The notes: generated from the sequence alone by a model not told the origin. 64,000 nt of DNA from JAHDNZ01 sp036721855 (GCA_036721855.1 DAIMKF010000008.1:1-64000), one strand, 5' to 3'. Shown: positions 34,008 through 43,198, numbered from the stretch's first letter. Numbers and translations: made by a program.

Positions 34008-34871
34008 ATGGCAACTAAAGAGCAAAAAGTTAAATCGGTGCTTTCTGTCTACCGCGAAAGAGATCCTCTTTATGGGTTTAGATATGTTGCCGATCCTTAT
34101 GTTGGGTGTTCACATCAATGTCTGTTTTGCATATCTCCAAAACGTGAAGAAAACAAAGATGATATTCAAGTAAAGATAAACGCTGCAGAGGTTCTCTCGA
34201 GGCAACTTGTTAAAAAACAACGCGAAATTGTCGGCCTTGGACAAGGTTGCGATCCGTACATGCTTTTAGAAAAACATTATTTGATAACCCATGATATTCT
34301 CCAAGTCTTAGCAGTGCAAGGCTTTCCTGTGCATATAGTAACAAAAAGTAATATGGTACAAAGAGACCGTAAACTTTTACAGGAAATTCAAGAAAAGACA
34401 ATGGCTACGGTTACCTTCCAATTTGGTGCACCTTCCCTGGAACTGGCAAAAAACTTAGAACCAAATGCACCCTCACCCATTAAGCGCTTTAATGCTTTAC
34501 ATAATCTAGCAACAAAAGGAATTAACTGTGGTATTGCTTTATATCCGATTTTGCCCTTTATAAGTGAATGGGGGCAGGGAATAAAACAATTGATCTTGGC
34601 AGCTAAAGAATCGGGTGCCAGCTATGTTTTAGCTGCACCTCTTACGACAAATACCAAATCCAGCAAAAAAAAATTTCTTACTTATCTAGAACAATATTAC
34701 CCAGCATTACTGGATTCTTATCGTGATCTATATGGCAGAAAAGGCAAGGTGCCAGACTCTTATTGGCAACCGATAGATGAAATGATCAAAACCCTGACAT
34801 ATGAACAGGGTATGGCCTATGAGCCACCATTTTGGTCTGAATTGCAAAAGAAACAACTTTCACTGTTTTAA
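34008..34871 (+). CDS. Radical SAM protein of the SPL (spore photoproduct lyase-like) family
   Basis: The protein has 287 residues. The CxxxCxxC cluster motif GCSHQCLFC uses Cys34, Cys38 and Cys41. LGQGCDPYMLLEKHY and TKSNMVQRDRKLL are typical of the Rv2578c/SPL-like radical SAM family. True spore photoproduct lyase repairs UV-damaged DNA in spores; whether this relative does so is unknown. A decayed copy of a related gene lies at 60381-60976 in the accessory region. The ATG follows GGAGCTGAAAAGA. Confidence 0.82.
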   Translation: MATKEQKVKSVLSVYRERDPLYGFRYVADPYVGCSHQCLFCISPKREENKDDIQVKINAAEVLSRQLVKKQREIVGLGQGCDPYMLLEKHYLITHDILQVLAVQGFPVHIVTKSNMVQRDRKLLQEIQEKTMATVTFQFGAPSLELAKNLEPNAPSPIKRFNALHNLATKGINCGIALYPILPFISEWGQGIKQLILAAKESGASYVLAAPLTTNTKSSKKKFLTYLEQYYPALLDSYRDLYGRKGKVPDSYWQPIDEMIKTLTYEQGMAYEPPFWSELQKKQLSLF

Positions 34872-34900
34872 AAAAGAGGGGGTAAAGAGCCTCCTCTTTT
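34872..34900. terminator. Shared hairpin terminator between convergent genes
   Basis: AAAAGAGGGGG pairs with CCTCCTCTTTT (one mismatch) between the radical SAM gene (+) and the zinc-ribbon gene (-). Confidence 0.75.
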
Positions 34901-34901
34901 A

Positions 34902-35105
34902 TCATGATGCAGCATGATCCCCTTTTTTATCTTTATGGTCAGTAACATAAAAACCATTAGTTTTGTAAATAACACCTAAACCACCGGAGATTACTCTTTT
35001 GACTGGTTCTTGGCAGGTCGGACATCTTTCAAGTGGTTTATCTGTTATTTGCTGAGAAACTTCAAATTTCCCACACTTTAAACATCTGTAGACATAGGTG
35101 GGCAT
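34902..35105 (-). CDS. FmdB-family zinc-ribbon protein
   Basis: The protein has 67 residues, starting MPTYVYRCLKCGKFEV with a second CPTC pair, the zinc-ribbon layout of FmdB/CxxC_CxxC_SSSS proteins. These small proteins are widespread; a regulatory role was proposed for the founding member near formamidase/amidase genes, but function is generally unknown. The ATG at 35105 follows TTGGAGGTG at proper spacing. An in-frame upstream extension to 35222 has no ribosome binding site and is not used. Confidence 0.85.
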   Translation of the reverse strand: MPTYVYRCLKCGKFEVSQQITDKPLERCPTCQEPVKRVISGGLGVIYKTNGFYVTDHKDKKGDHAAS

Positions 35106-35274
35106 AATAACACCTCCAAAATATGGGCTATAGTTTTTAATTAAAATGAAGGGGCAAATGCATTTAGCACTAAAGCCCCAACACCTAAAGACTATATTAG
35201 TATGATCGGAGCAAAAAGGCAAGAGTAGATCTCGGTTCAGGTAAAATCAAAGCATAGGTATCAAGGTAAGTTTG

Positions 35275-36129
35275 TTAATAACAAGCTTTTTTAACATGTT
35301 GCATATAAGTTTGCCACAATTTAGAAGCTACTGGTCCGGGTACACCACTACCTATTTTACGACTATTAATTTCAGTAACACTAAGAAGTTCAAGACCGGT
35401 ACTTGCTAGCATTACTTCATCAGCTTCAAGGACTTCCGAGAGGGATAAAACTTTTTCTTCAACCTCAAAATTGCATTCGTAAGCGACCTCGATAATTTTA
35501 CCTCTGGTAATCCCAGGAAAAATATAAGGAGATAGTGGGGGTGTAATAAGTTTATTATCTTTGAAATAAAAGATATTACTTGATCCACCCTCAACAATAC
35601 CTACACCGGCTCTATCATAGAGAACATCATCAACATTATGATCTTTAGCAGTTTGCTTGGCTAAAACATTGGCCAAAGCACTTAAGGCTTTGATATCACA
35701 GTGGAGCCAACGAATGTCCGGGATAGTGATTACACGGGCACCTTTTTCTCTTACCTGATCAGAGGGTTTGGCAGAGGGCTGAGTGTTCATAACCAGTGTA
35801 GGCTTAATATTCTCCGGAAATGAATGCTGTCTTACAGCTCTACCTCTAGAGATTTGCATATAGATATAATCATCCCTGAGATTGTTTCTAAGAGCAGTTT
35901 CTTTGGCAACTTCTATCAGTTCTTCCTTAGACCAAGGAAGTTCAATTCTAATAACACAAGCACTTTCAATTAATCGTTCAACATGTTCTTCAAGAAGAAA
36001 GGGATGGCTATTATACCAATGCACAACTTCATAGACGCCATCTCCAAAGTTAAAACCTCTATCTTCAGCAGAGATATAAGCCTTACTTGCCGGAACAAAT
36101 TGCCCGTTAATAAAAAATATACGTTCCAC
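35275..36129 (-). CDS. dat: Aminotransferase class IV, D-alanine transaminase-like
   Basis: The protein has 284 residues, the normal D-amino acid transaminase length. It carries the PLP lysine in CDIKALSALANVLAKQTA and VEGGSSNIFYFKDNKL plus SPYIFPGITRGKI, all class IV signatures. Such enzymes interconvert D-alanine and D-glutamate for cell-wall synthesis; branched-chain aminotransferases are related, but this motif set fits D-AAT better. The GTG at 36129 follows GGGGGAGGAATTTTTC and gives the expected N terminus ERIFFINGQFVP. Confidence 0.88.
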   Translation of the reverse strand: MERIFFINGQFVPASKAYISAEDRGFNFGDGVYEVVHWYNSHPFLLEEHVERLIESACVIRIELPWSKEELIEVAKETALRNNLRDDYIYMQISRGRAVRQHSFPENIKPTLVMNTQPSAKPSDQVREKGARVITIPDIRWLHCDIKALSALANVLAKQTAKDHNVDDVLYDRAGVGIVEGGSSNIFYFKDNKLITPPLSPYIFPGITRGKIIEVAYECNFEVEEKVLSLSEVLEADEVMLASTGLELLSVTEINSRKIGSGVPGPVASKLWQTYMQHVKKACY

Positions 36130-36380
36130 GAAAAATTCCTCCCCCAACCGATATTTAATCTTCCTATTACATATTCTGCCCAAAACATCAAGCTTCCTTG
36201 TTAACCAAACTCCAGAATAGCCCTTTTTAAGTCATTTGGCAACTTTTTGATTTCAGGTTAGTTTAGTAGTTTAGTAAGCATATGAAGGGATTATTCTTGT
36301 TGCAAAAAGTGTTTTTGGCAGGAAAGGTCTTTTGGCTGTTAAAGAATATACCAATAGCTTTATTATTTGGAGGTAAGACA

Positions 36381-37406
36381 ATGAAACGTTCTTTTTTAAT
36401 AGCCCTTATTCTTCTTTTAAGTATCAACATTGTAGCTAACGAAAAACTTAATTTAGCATCTATTTTTGAAGGCGGTACAGTTCTCTTTAGTGATCCTCCT
36501 AAAGATAGCTTAGCCTTAAATACAATAATCGATGGGGTTATAGGTACCGGTGGATTAGTGTTTACGGTTTCACCCAATAGTGTGGGCACCATATTAATGG
36601 AATTAGGTGGCAAGAGTATTAATAAAGTTGAAGAAGTTATTATAACTGCAAAGGTACCGGTATGGCAAAGTAATCAGGCCTGTGAAATAAAAATCTGGAC
36701 AGCAGTTAAACAAGAAGGACCTTTTCTGGAAGTTGGAAGTCTATATTTAGCTTATTCAGGAGTTTTAGGTACGGTCTTTGAACAACAAAACGCTAAGTAT
36801 ATTTTGCTCGAGGTAATCTCACATTCTAAAACCCCGGAAAATATTGTTATCGAGGAAATAGAGGTCAATGGAGTACCTTTTTTGGAGCAAGATATAGAGA
36901 AAGAACGTGCAGTTACAATAGATAAAATTAACCTCTTTGATCATCTCGGGATGGAAGTATCCTGGAGTATTACAGATTTTCAAGTGATAACTCCAAAACC
37001 TTATCTATCTGTGGATGGCTATGCTAAAATAGAGGTTAAAACAAGCGATATTAAAGTAGCATTTAATGCTGATGGTACATTGGCCAGAAGTATTAACCTT
37101 TCGGGACAGTTATCTATTCCCAAAGGTTGGGAACGTTTATTCCTTCCTGAGACCGTCTATGTACGTTGTTATTTCCAAGATAAAGATAAAGAGTGGTTAA
37201 TAGGAAGTAAAACTGTATTTTTAAATGAATTGACCAACAAAGTCGAGTTAACTCTTTCTTTGGGGAAAAATCGGAGTTGGCCTCAAGGGAAATATAGACT
37301 TGAGTTATTTGTTAATGATGCTTTGCCGCTATCTCAGTATTTTTGGATAGAGGAGGAAAAAGAGAATGTTGATTCTTCCATGGTTAGTACCGGAGGATCA
37401 AACTAG
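36381..37406 (+). CDS. Secreted protein of unknown function, upstream of the GH18 gene
   Basis: The protein has 341 residues with a signal peptide (MKRSFLIALILLLSINIVA). The mature part is rich in beta-strand-forming stretches and has two likely domains: residues of about 25-180 resemble a carbohydrate-binding or discoidin-like fold, and the rest may be Ig-like. No catalytic motif is visible. It overlaps the GH18 reading frame by 41 bases, so the two were probably co-expressed; a role in binding cell-wall or chitin-like glycans is an inference. The ATG at 36381 follows TTGGAGGTAAGAC and is preferred to the in-frame start at 36282. Confidence 0.6.
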   Translation: MKRSFLIALILLLSINIVANEKLNLASIFEGGTVLFSDPPKDSLALNTIIDGVIGTGGLVFTVSPNSVGTILMELGGKSINKVEEVIITAKVPVWQSNQACEIKIWTAVKQEGPFLEVGSLYLAYSGVLGTVFEQQNAKYILLEVISHSKTPENIVIEEIEVNGVPFLEQDIEKERAVTIDKINLFDHLGMEVSWSITDFQVITPKPYLSVDGYAKIEVKTSDIKVAFNADGTLARSINLSGQLSIPKGWERLFLPETVYVRCYFQDKDKEWLIGSKTVFLNELTNKVELTLSLGKNRSWPQGKYRLELFVNDALPLSQYFWIEEEKENVDSSMVSTGGSN

Positions 37407-38289
37407 CTTTTTAGCCTTGAAAAGGGCTTTACCATCTCTTGAACGAGTGAGTCCATGTTATTTGAGTATCAATGGAAAATTTGAATAAAAACATGCCAGT
37501 GATCCAAATAGAAAAGAGCTTCTAGCATTAGGTTTAAAACTTATTCCCCTAGTTATCAATGAAGGCTTTAAACCCGAGGTAGCAGCTAATTTACTAGCAA
37601 CTGCTAAGGCAAGAAAGAAAACGGCAGAAATCCTTACAGCCATAGTTTTAAATGAGGGTTATTTCGGCCTTAATGTCGATTTTGAAGGTCCTTTTGGGGA
37701 ATATAGAGAGGAGTATACGGAGTTTATCAAGATTCTGGCAGAGCTTTTGCATGAAAATGACAAAGAAATATCTGTTGATGTTATTGCTCAAACTATAGAA
37801 CCTTCTCCTGAACATTCCTGGGGTTATCCCTTTCAATATCAAGAATTGGGAAAGGTAGTCGATTACCTGATTATAATGGGATATGATTATGCCAGTGTTT
37901 TTAGTCCACCGGGGCCAGTGGCACCGAATGAATGGTTAACTGCAGTTAAAAAATATGCGCTTAGCCTGGTGCCACCACAGAAAATCATCTTAGGCTTACC
38001 ATTTTATGGTCGTCACTGGACAACAGCACCAGATGGGAAGCATTCCCAGGGCAGAGGTGTAACCTACAATCAAGCTATGGCTCTGGCCAAAGATTGGTCT
38101 AAAAAGCCAAATTTCCATGAATCCGGCTGTTTACACATTGATGTTAAGCAGCCAGATGGTAGTCGAGATCAGATCTTTTTTGAAGATAAGAATACTTTTC
38201 TGGAAAAGATTAAGATTGCACAAGGTATGGCTGGCATTGCTTTTTGGCGGCTAGGCCAGGAAGATGAAAGAATATGGGAATATTTCTGA
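37366..38289 (+). pseudogene. GH18 family glycosidase, interrupted by an in-frame TAA
   Basis: Reading from the ATG at 37366 (after AGGAGG at 37351) gives one frame of 307 codons with a single internal stop, TAA at 37486-37488 (codon 41). Around it the frame is continuous protein: LSINGKFE before and KHASDPNRKELLALGLKLIPLV after. The catalytic DxE of GH18 is intact at Asp105-Phe-Glu107, and LGLPFYGRHW and FWRLGQEDERIWEYF are typical of GH18 enzymes such as YaaH/SleL-like cortical or peptidoglycan hydrolases. It could be a recent nonsense mutation, a base-calling error, or a restart at an internal codon. Confidence 0.8.
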
Positions 38290-38326
38290 TTGTTAAAGAG
38301 CCCTTTTTAGGGCTCTTTAACAATCA
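38287..38326. terminator. Perfect hairpin covering both stop codons of convergent genes
   Basis: A 17-bp stem (38287-38303 with 38310-38326) encloses a 6-base loop. Its ends are the TGA stop codons of the GH18 gene (+) and the GH3 gene (-). Confidence 0.88.
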
Positions 38327-39886
38327 GACGCTAACAGGTAGTAAACCCGGAGCTTTAATTTTACCTGTAAGGACTTCCCAGGCAGCTGACAGGGAAGGTT
38401 GACGATAGCTGTAGGTAGTGATATAACCATCAACTAAATCCGAAAGAACTTTATATTCATATGGAGTTCTAAGCCCTACCGCAAAAACTCGTCCTTTTTG
38501 TTTCAAGGCTTTAATTATTGAAAGCTGTTCTGGATAACGATGGGCATCCATTGTTGTCACTACATATATTTCAGCATTTAAGGCCTGAAGTTTCTCTAGG
38601 TTAAGTTCATCCTTTCCAAAAGGAAGAACGAGAGATTGAGAGATATCTTCTTTGGCAGCATAACTTAAGGTAGTTGGATTTAAGGTAATATCTTCAGCAA
38701 TGGTAATAGCTTTGGCCTGTAAATCGATGATAGCTATCTTACCCCTAAGCGGCAAGAGATTATCGCCTTTAAGAATGGTAACAGCACTTCTGGCAATAGT
38801 TTGGGCAATATTTAAGTTTTCCGGTGCTCTAAGTGATATAAAATCACATTGTTGCCAGTCTTGATCTATAATACCATAATCAATTTTAGCCTGAAGAATT
38901 CTCAGTACCGATTCATTGAGCCTTTCTTCGCTGATTCTTTTGGTATTTACTGCGTTTAATAGAGCATCAAAAGCTTCTAGTTGCAGTTTGGGTGTATGGC
39001 TGATTAAAACCATGTCTGCACCGGCGGCAATAGTTCTAATCGCTCCTTCTACGGTACCATAGTTTTCGCTTATAGCCTTCATTTCCATACAGTCGGTAAG
39101 AATTAAACCATCAAATTCTAATTCATCCCTTAGTAATCCGGTGAGTACATTTTTTGAAAGGGTAGCAGGGATGGTGGGATCTGGTTCTATGGCTGGAAAG
39201 GCAACATGAGCAGTCATGATAGCCCTTAATCCTTTTTGGATGGCCGACTTAAAAGGTATTAGTTCTACCTCGTGCAGACGTTTTGCAGGATGAGCTACAA
39301 TCGGCAGGTTAAGGTGACTGTCCTGATCGGTATCACCATGACCGGGGAAGTGCTTCGCGGTTGCAATAACCATAGCATCTTGAAGGCCTAAAGCCAGTGC
39401 TGAACCGAGTTCAGAAACCAAGTTGGGATCTTCGCCAAAAGATCTAAGTCCAATAACAGGATTGTTGGGATTATTATTGACATCAAGTACCGGTGCCAAA
39501 TTCATGTTAACTCCTAAAAGATATAGCTCTTCACCGGTAATTCTACCGGCCTGGTAGGAGAGAGTGGCTGATCTGGTAGCACCTAAGGCCATATTCCCGG
39601 GAAAGACTGTTACACCATCTGCAAGACGCATAACTGCTCCACCTTCTTGGTCAGTGGAGATAAAAAGGGGTAGTAAGCTTAGCTGTTGCAGTTTCAAACT
39701 AAGCTTTTTAACTTGGTCGGGGTTTTGAATGTTGCGACTAAAGTAGATGATCCCACCTGGTTTTATCTCATTTATTTGTCGAATGGTTTCTTCGCTAAGC
39801 TCAGCTTTTGGAATACCAATATGAAGCAATTGACCGACCTTTTCTTTTAAGGAGAGAGAGCTAAGCATCTCTTTAGCATTAGGCAA
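38324..39886 (-). CDS. nagZ: GH3 beta-N-acetylhexosaminidase (NagZ-like)
   Basis: The protein has 520 residues of glycoside hydrolase family 3, with the NagZ signature KHFPGHGDTDQDSH (containing the His-Asp catalytic dyad loop) and an additional C-terminal GH3 domain as in Bacillus NagZ. It removes GlcNAc from muropeptides, complementing NamZ. No signal peptide is evident. The likely start is the TTG at 39886, directly after a TAG; the only good Shine-Dalgarno is 84 bases upstream and is separated from it by a strong hairpin (see the leader entry). Confidence 0.85.
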   Translation of the reverse strand: MPNAKEMLSSLSLKEKVGQLLHIGIPKAELSEETIRQINEIKPGGIIYFSRNIQNPDQVKKLSLKLQQLSLLPLFISTDQEGGAVMRLADGVTVFPGNMALGATRSATLSYQAGRITGEELYLLGVNMNLAPVLDVNNNPNNPVIGLRSFGEDPNLVSELGSALALGLQDAMVIATAKHFPGHGDTDQDSHLNLPIVAHPAKRLHEVELIPFKSAIQKGLRAIMTAHVAFPAIEPDPTIPATLSKNVLTGLLRDELEFDGLILTDCMEMKAISENYGTVEGAIRTIAAGADMVLISHTPKLQLEAFDALLNAVNTKRISEERLNESVLRILQAKIDYGIIDQDWQQCDFISLRAPENLNIAQTIARSAVTILKGDNLLPLRGKIAIIDLQAKAITIAEDITLNPTTLSYAAKEDISQSLVLPFGKDELNLEKLQALNAEIYVVTTMDAHRYPEQLSIIKALKQKGRVFAVGLRTPYEYKVLSDLVDGYITTYSYRQPSLSAAWEVLTGKIKAPGLLPVSV

Positions 39887-39978
39887 CTATACCCTGCTAC
39901 TTGTATATCCGCCAATTATATGCTTTTTGCCAAAAAGCAATTTAGGCATTACTTTGAAGTAGCAGGTTCACCTCCTTT
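39887..39978 (-). promoter_or_regulatory. GH3 gene leader: Shine-Dalgarno and start codon separated by a hairpin
   Basis: Read on the minus strand, AAAGGAGG (39978-39971) is followed by 4 bases, then CCTGCTACTT (39966-39957), about 54 bases, AAGTAGCAGG (39902-39893), 6 bases and the TTG start. The two 10-base arms pair perfectly, and a second stem GCTTTTT/AAAAAGC lies inside. Folding would leave about 10 unpaired bases between Shine-Dalgarno and start. A 20-codon frame (39949-39887) also fills the hairpin and ends at the TAG abutting the TTG. Confidence 0.55.
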
Positions 39979-40033
39979 CAGACCTAAGAGCAGGAATTGA
40001 ATTTTCATTTACTACCCTCACATATCTTGGGTT

Positions 40034-41968
40034 TTACGAAAATGATATCGCTTTAGTGTAAGCCAAAAGACCACCTTTTGTTACAATGTTTAGTTGACGC
40101 TTACTTAAATTAACCACTAGCTTGATTTCGTTTCTAGTTCTTTGGTTTGTGAGACTAACTTCACCTTGTTGGAGGGATTGTTGGAGGTTATTAAATACCA
40201 ACAAATCGTTTAAGCATACGGTATCATAATCAGAGGGATTTAAAAACTCTAAAGGGAGAATGCCAAAGTTGATTAAATTTGACTTATGAATCCGAGCAAA
40301 TGATTTAGCAATAACAACTTTAACACCTAGATACATAGGTGCTAAAGCCGCATGTTCACGGCTGGAGCCTTGACCATAGTTAGAACCACCGATAATAAGA
40401 CTTTGTTTGGCATCTTTGGCTCTAGAGGCAAAATCAGGATCAATGCTGTTAAATACATATTCGCTAATGGCTGGGATATTTGAACGCAAGGGAAGAATCT
40501 TAGCTCCTGCCGGCATAATATGATCGGTTGTTATATTGTCGCCTACCTTAATAACCACTGGCAGATGCAATTGATCTAAAAGAGGTTCTCCAAGGGGTAC
40601 GGGTTTGATGTTAGGGCCACGAACTACTTCAACCTCAGCAGGCGTTTTAAAAGGAGGAAGAATCAGATGATCATCAAGGAGATACTTTTTTGGTTGACTT
40701 ACCGGAATATATAAACCAAGTGTTCTGGGGTCTGTAATTTTACCGGCTAGAGCCGAAGCGGCTGCGGTTTCCGGACTTACAAGATAAACCAAAGCATCCT
40801 TTGTACCAGAGCGGCCTTCAAAGTTACGGTTAAAAGTACGCAAGGATACCGCTTTGCTTTTTGGGGCTTGCCCCATGCCTATGCACGGTCCACAAGCTGA
40901 TTCTAAGATTCTTGCACCAGATGAGATCAGTTCAGCTAAAGCACCATCGCGAGCTAGCATCTCCAGCACCTGTCTTGAACCGCAGGAGATAACCAGACTG
41001 ACATTGGGGTGAATAGTTTTGCCTTTCAGTATTTCAGCTACCCGCTTCATATCGGTAAACGATGAATTAGTGCAACTGCCGATAGCTACTTGGTCAACCT
41101 TGAGATCTATATTTTTAACAGGTTGAATATTGTCCGGTGAGTGAGGACAGGCAGCCAGGGGTTCTAATTTAGCTAAATCAATTTCAATGATCTCATCATA
41201 GGTCGCATCTTTATCGGCTGAAAGTTCCACAAAATCATTCTCTCGCCCTTGAGCCTTAAGAAAAAGTCTTGTTATTTCATCTGAGGGAAAGATTGATGTA
41301 GTTGCGCCAAGCTCTGCTCCCATATTGGTAATGGTTGCTCTTTCCGGTACAGTTAAAGTGGCTACCCCCTCGCCACCATATTCTATGATTTTATTGACAC
41401 CGCCTTTTACTGTTAACAAGGAAAGGAGGTGTAAGATGATATCCTTGGCGGAGACCCAAGGTTGTAAACGATTTTTTAGTTCAATCCGTACAATTTTGGG
41501 CATTGTTAGATAAAAAGCCCGACCAGCCATTGCCACAGCAACATCTAAGCCACCTGCTCCAATTGAGAGCATACCTATACCACCGTTAGTCGGTGTATGA
41601 CTATCAGAACCTAATAAAGTCTTACCTGGTTTACCAAACCTTTCGAGATGGACCTGATGGCAGATGCCATTGCCTGGTTTGCTAAAATAAATCCCATATT
41701 TAGCAGCTACGGTTTGTAAGAAAATATGATCGTCAGCATTTCTAAAATCAGATTGTAAAGTATTATGGTCAACATAACTAACTGACAACTCTGTTTTTAC
41801 CTTGGGGATTCCCAGAGCTTCAAATTGAAGATAAGCCATAGTACCGGTAGCATCCTGGGTCAGAGTTTGATCGATCTTGATAGCGATCTCTGTACCTGTT
41901 ATCATATCTCCAAAAGCAAGATGTGATTTAATAATTTTTTGCGTTACATTTAAGCCCATTCGTTGCAC
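40034..41968 (-). CDS. acnA: Aconitate hydratase
   Basis: The protein has 644 residues, the compact aconitase form common in anaerobic Bacillota. The [4Fe-4S] ligands lie in AIGSCTNSSF and ESACGPCIGMG, and the swivel domain has GGSNYGQGSSREHAAL. It interconverts citrate and isocitrate. Homoaconitase and isopropylmalate dehydratase are relatives, but a fused single chain with these motifs favours aconitase. With isocitrate dehydrogenase and KorAB encoded in the window, it fits an oxidative arm toward glutamate and succinyl-CoA. Confidence 0.9.
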   Translation of the reverse strand: MQRMGLNVTQKIIKSHLAFGDMITGTEIAIKIDQTLTQDATGTMAYLQFEALGIPKVKTELSVSYVDHNTLQSDFRNADDHIFLQTVAAKYGIYFSKPGNGICHQVHLERFGKPGKTLLGSDSHTPTNGGIGMLSIGAGGLDVAVAMAGRAFYLTMPKIVRIELKNRLQPWVSAKDIILHLLSLLTVKGGVNKIIEYGGEGVATLTVPERATITNMGAELGATTSIFPSDEITRLFLKAQGRENDFVELSADKDATYDEIIEIDLAKLEPLAACPHSPDNIQPVKNIDLKVDQVAIGSCTNSSFTDMKRVAEILKGKTIHPNVSLVISCGSRQVLEMLARDGALAELISSGARILESACGPCIGMGQAPKSKAVSLRTFNRNFEGRSGTKDALVYLVSPETAAASALAGKITDPRTLGLYIPVSQPKKYLLDDHLILPPFKTPAEVEVVRGPNIKPVPLGEPLLDQLHLPVVIKVGDNITTDHIMPAGAKILPLRSNIPAISEYVFNSIDPDFASRAKDAKQSLIIGGSNYGQGSSREHAALAPMYLGVKVVIAKSFARIHKSNLINFGILPLEFLNPSDYDTVCLNDLLVFNNLQQSLQQGEVSLTNQRTRNEIKLVVNLSKRQLNIVTKGGLLAYTKAISFS

Positions 41969-42072
41969 CTCCCGGAAAAAGATTGTTTTTATAATTTTAC
42001 CTGAGAAAGGGCATACTTCCTATCCCTAAAAAGTGTATACTTGATTAAGAGAAATATTTAGGAGTGAGATCT

Positions 42073-42534
42073 TTGGAAATAGCTCTTTTTGAGCCTGAGA
42101 TTCCTCAAAACACAGGTAATATAGCACGTCTTACAGCTGCTAGTGGAGTTAGTCTTAATTTAGTTGGTGCTTTGGGCTTCCATCTTAGTGATAAGCTTGT
42201 TAAAAGAGCAGGTATGGATTATATTAATTTAGCTTCTATCGAGCGAACTCTTACTCTTGAGGAGTTGTACCAGAAAAAGAAAAGTGGGCGTATTTGGCTT
42301 GCAACTACCAAAGGCACCCAGCGTTACAGCGATGTGGAATATAGCATGGAAGATACTATAATGTTTGGTCCTGAAAGCCGTGGACTTCCTAAAGATTTGC
42401 TTAATGCTCACCCCAATGATTGCATCCGAATTCCTATGTTTGAAGAGATTCGCTCATTGAATTTAGCTACCTCTGTAGCGATAATTCTCTACGAAGCTCT
42501 AAGGCAGCTAGATTTCCCTAGACTTTTTCCTTAA
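42073..42534 (+). CDS. trmL: tRNA (cytidine/uridine-34-2'-O)-methyltransferase TrmL
   Basis: The protein has 153 residues of the SPOUT methyltransferase family. The N terminus (MEIALFEPEIPQNTGNIARL) and C-terminal knot (FGPESRGLP, IPMFEEIRSLNLATSVAIILYEALRQ) are TrmL signatures. It methylates the wobble ribose of tRNA-Leu isoacceptors using SAM. The TTG at 42073 lies eight bases after AGGAG and gives the conserved N terminus; the GTG at 42064 is within the ribosome binding site. Its 3' end overlaps the convergent ECF gene by 17 bases. Confidence 0.9.
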   Translation: MEIALFEPEIPQNTGNIARLTAASGVSLNLVGALGFHLSDKLVKRAGMDYINLASIERTLTLEELYQKKKSGRIWLATTKGTQRYSDVEYSMEDTIMFGPESRGLPKDLLNAHPNDCIRIPMFEEIRSLNLATSVAIILYEALRQLDFPRLFP

Positions 42535-43033
42535 GTGAATCTTTACTAGATGGTACTAGACCGTTTTGGAGTAAAAAGAACAAAGTTGCGGTTATAATTG
42601 GGTAGTGAATAGCCCTAGAAGAGAGTCTGCCCGGCAGAAGTACAAGATAAGCTTTTCCTGTTATCATGCTTAGCCAGACTGTATTAAGTAAAACATGGCA
42701 AAGAAGTTCGGTTAGAGCAATGGTAAGGATTAAGTTTACCAATGAATGTTTCTTCTTTCTAAGCAAAAATCCCGGAAGAAAACCTACGAGTGCTGTTGTA
42801 AGAGTAAAGCCGGGGAAATAAGCACCACCCATAGGATTAATTAAAAAGCCAACTAAATCGGCAACAGCTCCAGTGGCTAGGCCATATAAAGGGCCTAGAG
42901 CAATCCCGGATAACATAATGGGTATAGTTCCAAGTGAAATGCGAATTACACCAAGATTAATACCAAAAAATCTTGTGAGTACAACAGCTATGGCAGAAAG
43001 TAAACTTGCAGAGATGAGATTTCTTGTCTTCAA
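42518..43033 (-). CDS. ECF transporter S component, FolT-like
   Basis: The protein has 171 residues with about six membrane helices. The LGTIPIMLSGIALGPLYGLATGAVADLVGFL segment (split here as LGTIPIMLSGIALGPLYG and ATGAVADLVGFL) is characteristic of folate-family substrate-capturing components. S components deliver a vitamin to a shared EcfA/T module, which is not in this window. The TTG at 43033 follows AAGGGGTGATTACA; upstream in-frame starts lack a ribosome binding site. No THF riboswitch is visible in the leader, so folate is the favoured ligand by sequence only. Confidence 0.8.
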   Translation of the reverse strand: MKTRNLISASLLSAIAVVLTRFFGINLGVIRISLGTIPIMLSGIALGPLYGLATGAVADLVGFLINPMGGAYFPGFTLTTALVGFLPGFLLRKKKHSLVNLILTIALTELLCHVLLNTVWLSMITGKAYLVLLPGRLSSRAIHYPIITATLFFLLQNGLVPSSKDSLKEKV

Positions 43034-43198
43034 TGTAATCACCCCTTTTGACGAATCTGTTAAGCTCAATTATACCACAGGTCCAAACCTAAAAAATAGT
43101 TTAAATAAAAAGACTTTGTGGAAAGCCCAGCTAAAATGCGATTCTTGGTTGACTCAGAGCAGTTAAAAGTGATAAACTTATTCTGATATTTATGGTTT

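Noticed and set aside
38287..38326. Inverted repeat as an insertion-sequence end
   Set aside because: It is a single hairpin that exactly joins two stop codons and has no transposase or second copy; a shared terminator explains it.
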